Assembly (NCBI RefSeq): GCF_001552255.1
Contig: NZ_BCQV01000004.1
Location: 1-64,000 of the forward strand
Direction: 5' to 3'
Length of the DNA: 64,000 bases
Source of the DNA: Alicyclobacillus shizuokensis NBRC 103103
GTDB taxonomy: Bacteria; Bacillota; Bacilli; Alicyclobacillales; Alicyclobacillaceae
The notes beneath the pieces are model-generated. The model worked only from the letters and a program-made list of their open reading frames with translations. It was not told the DNA's origin and searched no databases. Shown here in pieces: positions 41,683 through 50,219 of this stretch. A program made the position numbers and the translations under genes. Position 1 is the first letter of the stretch, and each line of letters starts with the position of its first letter.

Positions 41683-42840
41683 TTGCCGTCGGTACGGATT
41701 TCTCCCATTCACAATCGCCTTCAATTGGAAGCGTGTTATGATCTATGGGCCCAAGTATTTCCTGAGGAACGTGCATTTTTTCAGCGTCGGCTGGACTACG
41801 ATTCAACCTACGATTATGAGACGACATGGGCTGCCTATGTGGATGGGGCTCTGGCGGCTGCGGTGCAGATTTTTCCGTATGAGACAGCGATTGACTCGGT
41901 TCGATTGAAAGTGGGGGGTATTGGAAATGTGGCAACATTACCCCAGTATCGAGGCATGGGCTTGGCTGGAACCATCCTGACGGCCCAATCGGATTGGATG
42001 CGTGCGCATGGTTTTCATGTGTCTCTGTTGTTTACGGGCATCCACGCTTTCTATGAAAGGCTCGGCTGGGGCTCGGCGACGACCCTGCATTGGCGGGTTG
42101 CACGTGAACACCTGCAAAGGTTTGGCGGAGAACAGTCGCTCGCTTGCCGGCGCTTCCAAATGGGCGACCTGCCCGCGCTGATGGATATTTATAACAAATG
42201 GATCGAAGGACGGACTCAAGCGCGAATTCGCACGCTGACGTATTGGCAGGACGCACTCCATTGGCTGCCGGATGACACGTGGGTTGTCGATAATGGTACG
42301 GGTGTCGTAGCCTACTTGCGGGTGCGTGTGAGTTCAACCCATACCATGGAGGTCACAGAAGTCTGTTATCTACCAGGGTATGAAGAAGTGTCGAAGGGCC
42401 TTTTGGCAACCGCACTTCATAGTCATTCGTCCGTGTCTGAGGTGAAGCTCACGTTGCCTCTTGATCACGCATGGGCCGTGCAACTTACGGCGTCTGGCAT
42501 CGCACCGCAAACCGCATCCCCGATGTGGAAGACACTGGATAGCTTTCGGCTGATACGGCGTTTGCGACCGGTGCTGTCATGCCGCGTTCAACAGAAGATG
42601 ACCGGAACTGAGCACCTGCTGTTGCAGTGCCCTGACGCATACGTTCTGCTCATTGCTGGACCAACCGGTGTGGACGTCGTGGCTCCGGGAACCGGCATCG
42701 AGTACACCGAGTTCATCCGGCTGGGCGCGGCTGGCTTGGTGGACATGATCATGAATGGGGCTCCTGCCGATGCGCCACCGACTGTGCGGCTGTTGTTCCC
42801 CAAGCAGTCGGGTATTTTATGGCCCACCGATTATTTCTAA
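41683..42840 (+). CDS. Eis-like GNAT acetyltransferase with C-terminal SCP2-type domain
   Basis: 385 residues from TTG 41683 (AAAGGAGG, 10-nt gap). The N-terminal GNAT domain has the acetyl-CoA pyrophosphate loop VATLPQYRGMGLAGTIL and FTGIHAFYERLGWG. A second GNAT-like segment and a C-terminal sterol-carrier-type domain (about 290-385) follow. This is the three-part layout of Eis/YjcK-type N-acetyltransferases that modify amines such as aminoglycosides. In this operon a role in acetylating an amino sugar or its product is plausible but unproven. Confidence 0.8.
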   Translation: MPSVRISPIHNRLQLEACYDLWAQVFPEERAFFQRRLDYDSTYDYETTWAAYVDGALAAAVQIFPYETAIDSVRLKVGGIGNVATLPQYRGMGLAGTILTAQSDWMRAHGFHVSLLFTGIHAFYERLGWGSATTLHWRVAREHLQRFGGEQSLACRRFQMGDLPALMDIYNKWIEGRTQARIRTLTYWQDALHWLPDDTWVVDNGTGVVAYLRVRVSSTHTMEVTEVCYLPGYEEVSKGLLATALHSHSSVSEVKLTLPLDHAWAVQLTASGIAPQTASPMWKTLDSFRLIRRLRPVLSCRVQQKMTGTEHLLLQCPDAYVLLIAGPTGVDVVAPGTGIEYTEFIRLGAAGLVDMIMNGAPADAPPTVRLLFPKQSGILWPTDYF

Positions 42841-42929
42841 CAGCTGTTTACAAGCAGCCTCTTGATACCCTGAGGGAAGCACGATGGATTGGCTGAAAGG
42901 TGACATTTGAAACCAGGGGGGATGCATGT

Positions 42930-44243
42930 ATGGCTTCCAGAGGGATAAAGATTGCGGTGATAGGTGGAGGCTCTTCATACACACCGGAATTGATGGAAGG
43001 TCTTATCCGCAATGTGGACATTCTCCCCGTACGTGAAGTCTGGTTGGTCGACATTGAGGCTGGTCGGGAGAAGCTGGACATTGTCGGCTCCTTGGCCAAA
43101 CGGATGGTGGAAAAAGCGGCTGTACCCATCAAGGTTCATCTCACCCTCAATCGACGGGAGGCCATTGCCGGAGCCGACTATGTGGTGACACAACTGCGTG
43201 TGGGGCTGTTGGATGCCCGGGCCAGAGACGAACGCATCCCGCTGAAGTACGGCTGCATCGGTCAGGAAACCACCGGCGCCGGAGGGTTTGCCAAAGCCCT
43301 GCGAACGATTCCGGTCATCCTTGATATCTGCAAGGATATTGAGGAACTTTCCCCAAACGCAGTGTTGTTTAACTTCACCAACCCTGCAGGTTTGGTAACG
43401 GAAGCCGTGCTGAAATACAGCAACGTGAAGTGTGTGGGACTCTGCAATTTGCCCATCGGTATGCGAATGAGCATTGCCAAAGCGCTCAGCGTGGATGAAT
43501 CCCGCATACAGACCGAAATGGTTGGAATCAACCATTTGAATTGGACAACACGTATCTTTCTCGACGGTGACGATATCACCGACAGTTTCTTGGACAAGTA
43601 CGTGGGTGCGGCAGATATGACTCCGAAAAATATTCCGGATCTTCGATGGGATCGAGACTTGCTGAATGCTCTGCATGCAGTGCCTTGCGGATACCTGAGG
43701 TACTACTATATGACGGATCAAATGTTGGAAGAGCAACTCGAGTCGGCCAGGACGGTGGGAACAAGAGCGGAGGTTGTAAAACGGGTCGAGGCCGAACTGT
43801 TTGAGCTGTATCGGGACGTCAATTTGGCCGTCAAACCGAAGCAGCTGGAGCAGAGAGGAGGAGCTTACTATTCAGAGGCAGCCGTTCGTCTGATGACATC
43901 GATGTACAACAACACCCGGGACATTCAGACGGTCAATGTCCGCAATGGACACACGATCCCCTTTTTGCCCCCTGACGTCAGCATAGAGGTGAATTGTGTC
44001 ATCGGCAGGGACGGTGCCTATCCGTTACAGCCAACCGCGGAATTGAGCGGGAGCGCCCGCGGGCTCTTGCAGGTTGTCAAGGCTTATGAAAGCCTCACTG
44101 TGGAGGCGGCAGTTCATGGGGACAGACTGGCCGCCTTAGAAGCACTGACAGTGCACCCGTTGATCCCGTCGGTTTCCGTGGCGAAGAAGCTGCTTCATGA
44201 AATCTTGGCAGCGAACGAGGCCTACCTGCCACAGTTTAAGTGA
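42930..44243 (+). CDS. GH4 glycosidase, CNLP-motif type (6-phospho-beta-glucosidase class)
   Basis: 437 residues from ATG 42930 (AGGGGGG, 8-nt gap). NAD-binding start IKIAVIGGGSSYTPELMEGL, WLVDIEAGREKLDIV, ADYVVTQLRVGLLDARARDERIPLKYGCIGQETTGAGGF, the metal-site LCNLPIGM and GINHLNW. The CN-x-P signature and the early GGGSSYTPEL place it with CelF/ChbF-like 6-phospho-beta-glucosidases. The ABC importer delivers unphosphorylated sugar, so a kinase step (44262 or 45274) would be needed before this enzyme if it truly needs 6-phosphate. Confidence 0.9.
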   Translation: MASRGIKIAVIGGGSSYTPELMEGLIRNVDILPVREVWLVDIEAGREKLDIVGSLAKRMVEKAAVPIKVHLTLNRREAIAGADYVVTQLRVGLLDARARDERIPLKYGCIGQETTGAGGFAKALRTIPVILDICKDIEELSPNAVLFNFTNPAGLVTEAVLKYSNVKCVGLCNLPIGMRMSIAKALSVDESRIQTEMVGINHLNWTTRIFLDGDDITDSFLDKYVGAADMTPKNIPDLRWDRDLLNALHAVPCGYLRYYYMTDQMLEEQLESARTVGTRAEVVKRVEAELFELYRDVNLAVKPKQLEQRGGAYYSEAAVRLMTSMYNNTRDIQTVNVRNGHTIPFLPPDVSIEVNCVIGRDGAYPLQPTAELSGSARGLLQVVKAYESLTVEAAVHGDRLAALEALTVHPLIPSVSVAKKLLHEILAANEAYLPQFK

Positions 44244-44261
44244 CGACAAGGAGGACCAGTC

Positions 44262-45269
44262 TTGCGTTATTTCCTAGGGGTGGATGGCGGTGGCAGCAAG
44301 ACCGAATCCATCATCGTGGATGAGCAGGGAAATCTAGTCGGATGGGGATGTACAGGCGGAAGTAATCACCAAACCATCGGGATTCAGGCCGCGCTGGCGA
44401 ATATCCGCGAGTCCATCAGTATGGCGATGGAGTCGGCCGGCGTGAAGCCAAGGGACATCTGCCATGCCGTTTATGGCTTGGCAGGGGCGGATCGCCCAAC
44501 GGACCATGCCATTTTGCAGCCGGCTTTGAGCACACTGCCGATTCCCTCCTGGCGCGTGGTCTGCGACACCATGATTGGACTGCGTTGCGGCAGTCCCAGC
44601 AATACAGGTGTCGTCGTGGTTTGTGGCTCGGGAACCAATGCGGCTGGGCGAAACGAGTACGGGGTTGAGGTTCAGACCGGTGGATTTGGTTATCTGTTTG
44701 GAGATTGGGCTGGCGGCGGCGATCTTGCCAGGCAGGCGTTTCGGATGGCTATCCGTTCGTGGGAGGGCCGTGAGGAGCCTTCGTTGCTGGCGCAGCGTGT
44801 GCCAGACTATCTCGGCTTTTCTGATGTTCCCGCCATGTTGGATTACTATCTCGATCATCCGGGAACCCCAATCCCGCGGGATCTGGCCGTTCTCGTCCAT
44901 CAAACGGCAGACGACGGAGACAAACTGGCCGAACATTTACTGTGGAAGACCGGGAAGGAGCTGGGGTTGGCCGCCCATTCAGTGGCAACCCGACTGGGTA
45001 ATCTTGTGCAACCATTTCGCTTGGTTCTGATTGGAAGTGTCTTGCAAAGAGGGAGACACCCCATTCTCTTGTCCGCCCTTGACGAAACGCTGCAAGGCAA
45101 GGGTTGGAGGTATACGCGGGTGCTGCCAAAGGTCGCTCCTGTATGTGGTGCCGTGTGGTTGGCACTGGATGATAAAGGCGTGCATCTACCTGAGAGCGTC
45201 GCTTTGAACTGGGTGCCCTTTCGAGGCAACTCGATCTCCAGCGGGGAACGTCGAGAGACAGAGGTGTAG
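44262..45269 (+). CDS. BadF/BadG-type sugar kinase (GlcNAc kinase-like), copy 1
   Basis: 335 residues from TTG 44262 (AAGGAGGACC upstream). The ASKHA fold has phosphate-1 loop FLGVDGGGSKTESIIVDE, phosphate-2 region GVVVVCGSGTNAAGRN and GGFGYLFGDWAGGGDLARQAF. Relatives phosphorylate N-acetylglucosamine, glucosamine or muramic-type sugars with ATP. It is followed 4 bp later by a second, divergent member. Confidence 0.88.
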   Translation: MRYFLGVDGGGSKTESIIVDEQGNLVGWGCTGGSNHQTIGIQAALANIRESISMAMESAGVKPRDICHAVYGLAGADRPTDHAILQPALSTLPIPSWRVVCDTMIGLRCGSPSNTGVVVVCGSGTNAAGRNEYGVEVQTGGFGYLFGDWAGGGDLARQAFRMAIRSWEGREEPSLLAQRVPDYLGFSDVPAMLDYYLDHPGTPIPRDLAVLVHQTADDGDKLAEHLLWKTGKELGLAAHSVATRLGNLVQPFRLVLIGSVLQRGRHPILLSALDETLQGKGWRYTRVLPKVAPVCGAVWLALDDKGVHLPESVALNWVPFRGNSISSGERRETEV

Positions 45270-45273
45270 GGAC

Positions 45274-46275
45274 GTGCAACTGTTCGTGGGAGTGGATGGG
45301 GGCGGAACTACGACACGAGTGATAGTCTATGCGGCAGGCAGCAGACAAGCCATCATGGTTGACGGGGAGCCGACTCGTATCAGTCTCGTTGGATTGGCGC
45401 GGGCCCGCGACTGCATTGTAGACCTGTTGCGGCAGGGAATTGCGACTGTCGGCGGTGACATGGCTGAGGTCGTGGCTATGTCGGCGTGCCTGTCCGGCGT
45501 GGACACAAACAGGCAGGCCGATGCCATGCGGCATGAGTTAAGGAGATACTTTCCCAATGTAGCCCTTGAGGTGACCAACGATGCTTTCGCGGCCTTGTCG
45601 GCCGGAATTCTGGGACGCGTCGGCGTGGCGGTCATCGGTGGCACGGGTTCCATCGCAGTCGGCGAACGAGCCGACGGGGCTGTAGCGCGAGCTGGGGGTT
45701 ATGGGAGTCTCGTAGGCGACGAAGGCAGTGCCTTCGACATTGGCCGACAGGGTATTGCAGCCGCCATTCGTGCATTTGAGGGCAGGGGTCCAGAGACGAT
45801 GCTCTGGCGGCAGGTGGCCGCTCATTTTGGCGTTGACCATCCCATTGAATTGGTCAACTCGCTGTATGAAGATGGGAAATCGGTGTCCACTGTGGCTGGG
45901 TTTGCAGGAAAAGTCCTGGAAATCGCCGAGGAAGATGGTGTTGCGGGCGCAATTGTATCCGGTGCTGTAGAGGCTTATGCTCAACTTGTATACGCGGTTC
46001 GGCGCTTATTGGCTGACAAGCTCGGAGGTCGGGTGGTTCTCGCCGGAGGGATATTTGAAGCATACCGTTTTATGCAAGATAAGTTACAAATATATCTCCC
46101 CTGTGATACATTGGTTACCCTCAATCGTCCACCCGCCTTTGGCGCCCTCATGCGGGCGATTGAATTGGCCAAGGCGCGTCATTCACGACTTGGCGAGGTT
46201 TCGGCTCTGTCACGCAGCCATCTCGAGAGCTTGGTCATTCGCTCCATCACTTCTTCTGGGATAGCAGGGGGATGA
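45274..46275 (+). CDS. BadF/BadG-type sugar kinase, copy 2
   Basis: 333 residues from GTG 45274. FVGVDGGGTTTRVIVY, VAVIGGTGSIAVGER and GGYGSLVGDEGSAFDIGRQGI are the kinase loops; the second phosphate loop and GDEGS are intact. It is much diverged from copy 1, so the pair probably act on two sugars, such as the two halves of a disaccharide. It lies between copy 1 and the ROK regulator with almost no gaps. Confidence 0.88.
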   Translation: MQLFVGVDGGGTTTRVIVYAAGSRQAIMVDGEPTRISLVGLARARDCIVDLLRQGIATVGGDMAEVVAMSACLSGVDTNRQADAMRHELRRYFPNVALEVTNDAFAALSAGILGRVGVAVIGGTGSIAVGERADGAVARAGGYGSLVGDEGSAFDIGRQGIAAAIRAFEGRGPETMLWRQVAAHFGVDHPIELVNSLYEDGKSVSTVAGFAGKVLEIAEEDGVAGAIVSGAVEAYAQLVYAVRRLLADKLGGRVVLAGGIFEAYRFMQDKLQIYLPCDTLVTLNRPPAFGALMRAIELAKARHSRLGEVSALSRSHLESLVIRSITSSGIAGG

Positions 46276-46281
46276 CGCCGG

Positions 46282-47457
46282 TTGGAAGTCAGAAATCATA
46301 CGCAGCTCCGCGACGCGAACATGGGTCTGATATTCAGGACCCTCCACGAAGAGGGGCCGCTTTCGAGAACAAGTTTGGTTGAACGTACGGGATTGGCCCC
46401 AAGCACCGTGTCCGTGATTACAGCGGAATTACAGGCCCGCAAGTTCATTCGTGAACGCGGACGGGATGCGGAGACTCGAATTGGCAGGCCCCAAGTCCTC
46501 TTAGAGGTGAATCCTACTGGCGGCTATTTTCTGAGTGCGGATCTCGGCTCTGACGGTCTTGCCGTGGCGGTGATCGACCTCTCGCTCGAACCTGTATTAT
46601 CCAAGGTGTATCGGACAGACAGCACCCTTCAGGGCGAGGAACTCTACCGGCAATTGATTCGGGCCCTGAACGATTTGCAGGATACCTGCACATTTCAAAA
46701 GTGGCCCGTTCTCGGGATTGGTGTGGCGTCTCCAGGATTGATAACGCCGACAGGTCGTGTGCTCCAGGCTGATAATCTGGGATGGATAGATTTTGACTTA
46801 AAAGCTCGATTGGAAAGCGATATCTCGGAAATGGTTGTCGTGGAAAACGACTCCAATGCAGCGGCTTCGGGAGAGTTCCGACACGGATCGTATCGCGACG
46901 TGAGTGTCCAAAACATGATGTACGTTTCCGTAGACACTGGGATTGGCTGCGGGCTTATCTTGGACGGCGAGCTGTTTTCAGGGACCCACGGGCTGGCCGG
47001 GGAATTTGGACACATTGTGGTCATGCCGGACGGTCCAAGGTGTGCATGCGGCGGGAGAGGCTGCCTAGAGGCGGTGGCTGCGGGACCAGCCCTGTTGAGG
47101 GATTACTGGAACATATCCGGGAGTGGCAGCGTTCGAGAGGTGGCAGACCTGACAAGGCAGGCCAACCGGGGAGATGAGAACGCGATTGGAGTGCTGGTTG
47201 AAGGCGCCCGTCGCATAGGAACGGCCATAGGCAACCAAATCAATGTGCTGAACGTAGATACCGTTGTCTTGGGTGGAAGTGTTGTGCTGGGGTGTGATGC
47301 GTTTTTCTTCGACGAGGTGGAACGCGCCGCTCGGCGAGTCACCCTGCCCAGGTTCGGTGAAACGGTCACGTTCCGCAGGTCTTCGCTGGGCACCAATGCA
47401 GGTCTGGTTGGTAGCGCCTCTCTCTGTCTGTTGCAGCTGTTTCGGGTATCGGCGTGA
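46282..47457 (+). CDS. ROK-family transcriptional regulator (NagC/XylR type)
   Basis: 391 residues from TTG 46282 (AGGGGG upstream). N-terminal winged helix (LFRTLHEEGPLSRTSLVERTGLAPSTVSVI as seen with a short variation) is followed by a sugar-kinase-like ROK domain with GIGVASPGLI, VENDSNAAASGEF, DTGIGCGLILDGELF, GLAGEFGHIVV and the zinc motif CACGGRGCLEA. It probably represses the operon until it binds the sugar or its phosphate. A candidate operator is the inverted repeat at 36043. Confidence 0.88.
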   Translation: MEVRNHTQLRDANMGLIFRTLHEEGPLSRTSLVERTGLAPSTVSVITAELQARKFIRERGRDAETRIGRPQVLLEVNPTGGYFLSADLGSDGLAVAVIDLSLEPVLSKVYRTDSTLQGEELYRQLIRALNDLQDTCTFQKWPVLGIGVASPGLITPTGRVLQADNLGWIDFDLKARLESDISEMVVVENDSNAAASGEFRHGSYRDVSVQNMMYVSVDTGIGCGLILDGELFSGTHGLAGEFGHIVVMPDGPRCACGGRGCLEAVAAGPALLRDYWNISGSGSVREVADLTRQANRGDENAIGVLVEGARRIGTAIGNQINVLNVDTVVLGGSVVLGCDAFFFDEVERAARRVTLPRFGETVTFRRSSLGTNAGLVGSASLCLLQLFRVSA

Positions 47458-47519
47458 TGCCCAGGGTTGCAGACGTGAGCGAAGGCGTGGATGAACCTGG
47501 AGATGGAGGGATAAGGAAC

Positions 47520-48506
47520 ATGAAGGTTATCGTGATTGGCGCCGGCACCATGGGGGCTACGCACGCACGGGCGTATGCGCAAATGGTGGATGTCGAACTG
47601 ACCGGCGTTGTCGACATCCGGCCAGATGCGGCCAAGTTGCTCGCCGATGAAGTGGGGGTCCGCGCCTACGCAGATCTGCATGAAGCGTTGGCAAACGTCG
47701 AGGCGGACATCGTGGATATTTGTGTTCCCACCCCTTATCACAAGGAGCTCATTGTTCGGGCCGCAGAGCTGGGCAAGCATATCATTAGTGAAAAGCCATT
47801 GTGTACGAATCTGACTGATGCCCACGAGTGTGTGGATGTCTGTCGAGAGGCAGGGGTTCGACTGTTTGTCGGACAGGTTGTGAGATTCTTTCCAGAATAC
47901 CAAACCATTCATCGCCTGATTCAAGACGGCGCCGTCGGTGCTGTCGGAACGGCCCGTGCCTACCGAGGCGGTTCTTATCCCCGGGGATGGAATGATTGGT
48001 ACGCCAATCCAGATGCCAGCGGGTCTGTGCTTGTGGACCTTATGATCCACGATTTCGACTTTTTCCGCTGGTGTTTTGGGGAAGTGAAACGGGTATACGC
48101 CAAGACCATCAGGCATACCGAAGGCGTGCTGATGGAACACGCTTTTGCCAGCTTGCGCTTTGAGACCGGCGTGATTGCGCATGTGGAGGGTACATGGGCT
48201 GTGCCTTCCGGATTCTCTACCGAGATTGAAGTGGCAGGAGCATCTGGGCTGCTCACGCATCGCAGCGAACAAAGCGCAGCCATCCGTATCAGCCTGCGGG
48301 AGACCACCCATGATTCACCCGCCGTGGCAGTACCGGAAAGTCCACTCGCCCGCACGCCGTATCACACGGAACTGGCCCATTTTATCGAGTGCATTCGTGA
48401 AAACAAGGAACCGATTGTCAGACCGGAAGACGCCATCAAGGCGCTGGAGATCAGTCTGGCAGCGGTCGAATCTGCCCAAACAGGCCAGGTTGTGACTCTA
48501 AACTAG
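47520..48506 (+). CDS. Gfo/Idh/MocA-family dehydrogenase, copy 1 of operon
   Basis: 328 residues from ATG 47520 (GGAGGGATAAGGA upstream). Rossmann start VIVIGAGTMGATHARAY, catalytic-Lys motif LGKHIISEKPLCTNL, and GSVLVDLMIHDFDFFRWCFGE with the conserved Asp-x-x-x-His pair. It oxidises a sugar or sugar-acid hydroxyl with NAD(P). It directly precedes a second member, so the operon may feed a keto-sugar route alongside NagB. Confidence 0.88.
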   Translation: MKVIVIGAGTMGATHARAYAQMVDVELTGVVDIRPDAAKLLADEVGVRAYADLHEALANVEADIVDICVPTPYHKELIVRAAELGKHIISEKPLCTNLTDAHECVDVCREAGVRLFVGQVVRFFPEYQTIHRLIQDGAVGAVGTARAYRGGSYPRGWNDWYANPDASGSVLVDLMIHDFDFFRWCFGEVKRVYAKTIRHTEGVLMEHAFASLRFETGVIAHVEGTWAVPSGFSTEIEVAGASGLLTHRSEQSAAIRISLRETTHDSPAVAVPESPLARTPYHTELAHFIECIRENKEPIVRPEDAIKALEISLAAVESAQTGQVVTLN

Positions 48507-48526
48507 CGCGTTAGGGGGAATTACCG

Positions 48527-49513
48527 ATGAAGGTGGCAATATTCAGCTTTGCGCATATGCATGCATACAGCTACGCTGCGATTCTCAGCAGGAGAAAGGA
48601 CATAGAATTGGCGTTTGTGGCGGATGAAAACGAGGAACGCGGAAGCTCGGCAGCCGAGAAATACGGAGCGCGCTTCGTGCCTGACTATCAAGCTGTCTTG
48701 AATCAGCCCGACGTGGAGGCCGTCGTCATCTGCAGCGAAAACGCCCGTCACGCGGAAATGGTTGTGGCTGCCGCTGAGGCGGGGAAGCATGTGTTGTGTG
48801 AAAAGCCGATTGCGACCTCGATGGAAGACGGAAGGCGCATGGTTGCCGCGTGCAACGAAGCTTCCGTGAAGTTTCAAATTGCCTTTCCTATTCGCTTCAG
48901 CACGCCCGTGCAGCGAGTGAAGCATCAAGTCGACCAGGGCAAGCTTGGCCAGCTGATGGCTATCAATGGCACGAATCGGGGACAAAATCCGGGAGGCTGG
49001 TTTGTAGATCCAGCTCTGTCCGGTGGTGGAGCGGTTCTCGATCACACCGTCCACGTGATAGATATTATGCGCTGGTACACCGGCAGCGAGGTGCGTGAAG
49101 TATACGCCGAGGTCGGGACAAGATTTTCTGCTCGCAGCGTGGACGATTGCGGACTGCTGACGATGTCGTTCGAAAACGGTGTGATTGCTGCACATGATCC
49201 CAGTTGGTCGCGGCCCAAAACGTTTCCAACCTGGGGTGACGTGACCCTTCGCCTGATTGGAACCGCAGGCGCCCTCACGGTCGATGCCCTTGCCCAGAAT
49301 CTTGTCCGTTACGATGATGAGGCAGGGACTGTGAAGCACATCATGTGGGGGGATGACCCTGACGAGCAGATGCTGAACAGTTTTATTGAGAGCATCTACA
49401 ACGACGCCGCTCCGCTTGTGACAGGAGAAGACGGGCTCAAAGCGACAGAGGTGGCCTTGGCAGCCTATGAGTCGGCGCGAACCGGACGCCCGGTTAAGCT
49501 GCCCTTGTCTTGA
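48527..49513 (+). CDS. Gfo/Idh/MocA-family dehydrogenase, copy 2 of operon
   Basis: 328 residues. It has an atypical N-terminus: VAIFSFAHMHAYSYAAIL in place of the usual glycine-rich GxGxxG/A loop, so dinucleotide binding may differ. EAGKHVLCEKPIATS holds the catalytic Lys, and GGGAVLDHTVHVIDIMRWYTG holds the Asp/His pair. Last gene of the operon; a GC-rich hairpin follows. Confidence 0.83.
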   Translation: MKVAIFSFAHMHAYSYAAILSRRKDIELAFVADENEERGSSAAEKYGARFVPDYQAVLNQPDVEAVVICSENARHAEMVVAAAEAGKHVLCEKPIATSMEDGRRMVAACNEASVKFQIAFPIRFSTPVQRVKHQVDQGKLGQLMAINGTNRGQNPGGWFVDPALSGGGAVLDHTVHVIDIMRWYTGSEVREVYAEVGTRFSARSVDDCGLLTMSFENGVIAAHDPSWSRPKTFPTWGDVTLRLIGTAGALTVDALAQNLVRYDDEAGTVKHIMWGDDPDEQMLNSFIESIYNDAAPLVTGEDGLKATEVALAAYESARTGRPVKLPLS

Positions 49514-49527
49514 CGGAGAACATCCGG

Positions 49528-49555
49528 CTGCCCGTCGCGTCGCCACGGCGGGCAG
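49528..49555 (+). terminator. Hairpin after the sugar operon
   Basis: CTGCCCG/CGGGCAG stem (49528-49534 with 49549-49555) with partial inner pairing; no T tract. Confidence 0.35.
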
Positions 49556-49597
49556 TCGCTGTCGGCCGTCATGCACAGTTTCTCATTTGCGCCCATT

Positions 49598-49626
49598 TTT
49601 TATTTAGTGTCGCTATATAATATAAT
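49598..49626 (+). promoter_or_regulatory. Promoter of the MarR-ABC operon
   Basis: Two overlapping TATAAT hexamers (49616-49621 and 49621-49626) in an AT-rich patch. The -35 is weak (TTTTAT, 49598-49603, at 17 bp from the second), as often with MarR autoregulated promoters. Confidence 0.45.
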
Positions 49627-49688
49627 AAGAGCAGAGGATGACAATCCGCCTGCGGGACACAGCTCCCGTACGGGAAAGGAGGCGCTCC

Positions 49689-50219
49689 ATGGGAACATCG
49701 GACGATGCGCGTTTGGAGCGGCTGTTTGAAGCGCTCCAGGTCGTCAACCGAAGTCTGCGGAAGGGCTCGCTCGCCCAGGGCGGGTTCAACATCACCCGCG
49801 TTCAGTGGATGATTCTCCGGCACGTGTATCGGCATCCAGGGTGCACGGTGGGAGAACTGGCGGAGCGGTTGGACGTGCGCCCCAGCACCATGTCGCAGAT
49901 GCTGGATCGGCTCGAAAAGGTTGGCTATGTGCAGCGGGAGCTTGCGCCCGAGGATTCGCGGGTGAAGCGGGTTCACCTGACGGAGCTGGGTCAACAGGTT
50001 GTTCGCCAGGTCGAATCGATATGGCTCACCCGCCTTTCCCGGCCGTTTGCCCGTCTGACGGCCTCCGAGCAGGAGCAGTTGGTGGAATTGATGGAAAAGT
50101 TGGCACAGTCGGTTCGTGATTCGGGGGAGGTTCCGCAGATGCGGGAGGAGAGAGCAGGAGACAACCTGGAGGCAAGGGAGGGAATGCCGGATGACGCAGA
50201 CCTCAGATCTGGCCATTGA
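49689..50219 (+). CDS. MarR-family transcriptional regulator
   Basis: 176 residues from ATG 49689 (AAAGGAGG upstream). Winged helix: ITRVQWMILRHVYRHPGCTVGELAERLDVRPSTMSQMLDRLEKVGYVQRELAPEDSRVKRVHLTELG is a full MarR DNA-binding unit with the usual D-x-R wing. The C-terminus overlaps the ABC ATPase gene by 29 bp. It probably represses the exporter operon in the absence of a toxic ligand. Confidence 0.9.
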   Translation: MGTSDDARLERLFEALQVVNRSLRKGSLAQGGFNITRVQWMILRHVYRHPGCTVGELAERLDVRPSTMSQMLDRLEKVGYVQRELAPEDSRVKRVHLTELGQQVVRQVESIWLTRLSRPFARLTASEQEQLVELMEKLAQSVRDSGEVPQMREERAGDNLEAREGMPDDADLRSGH

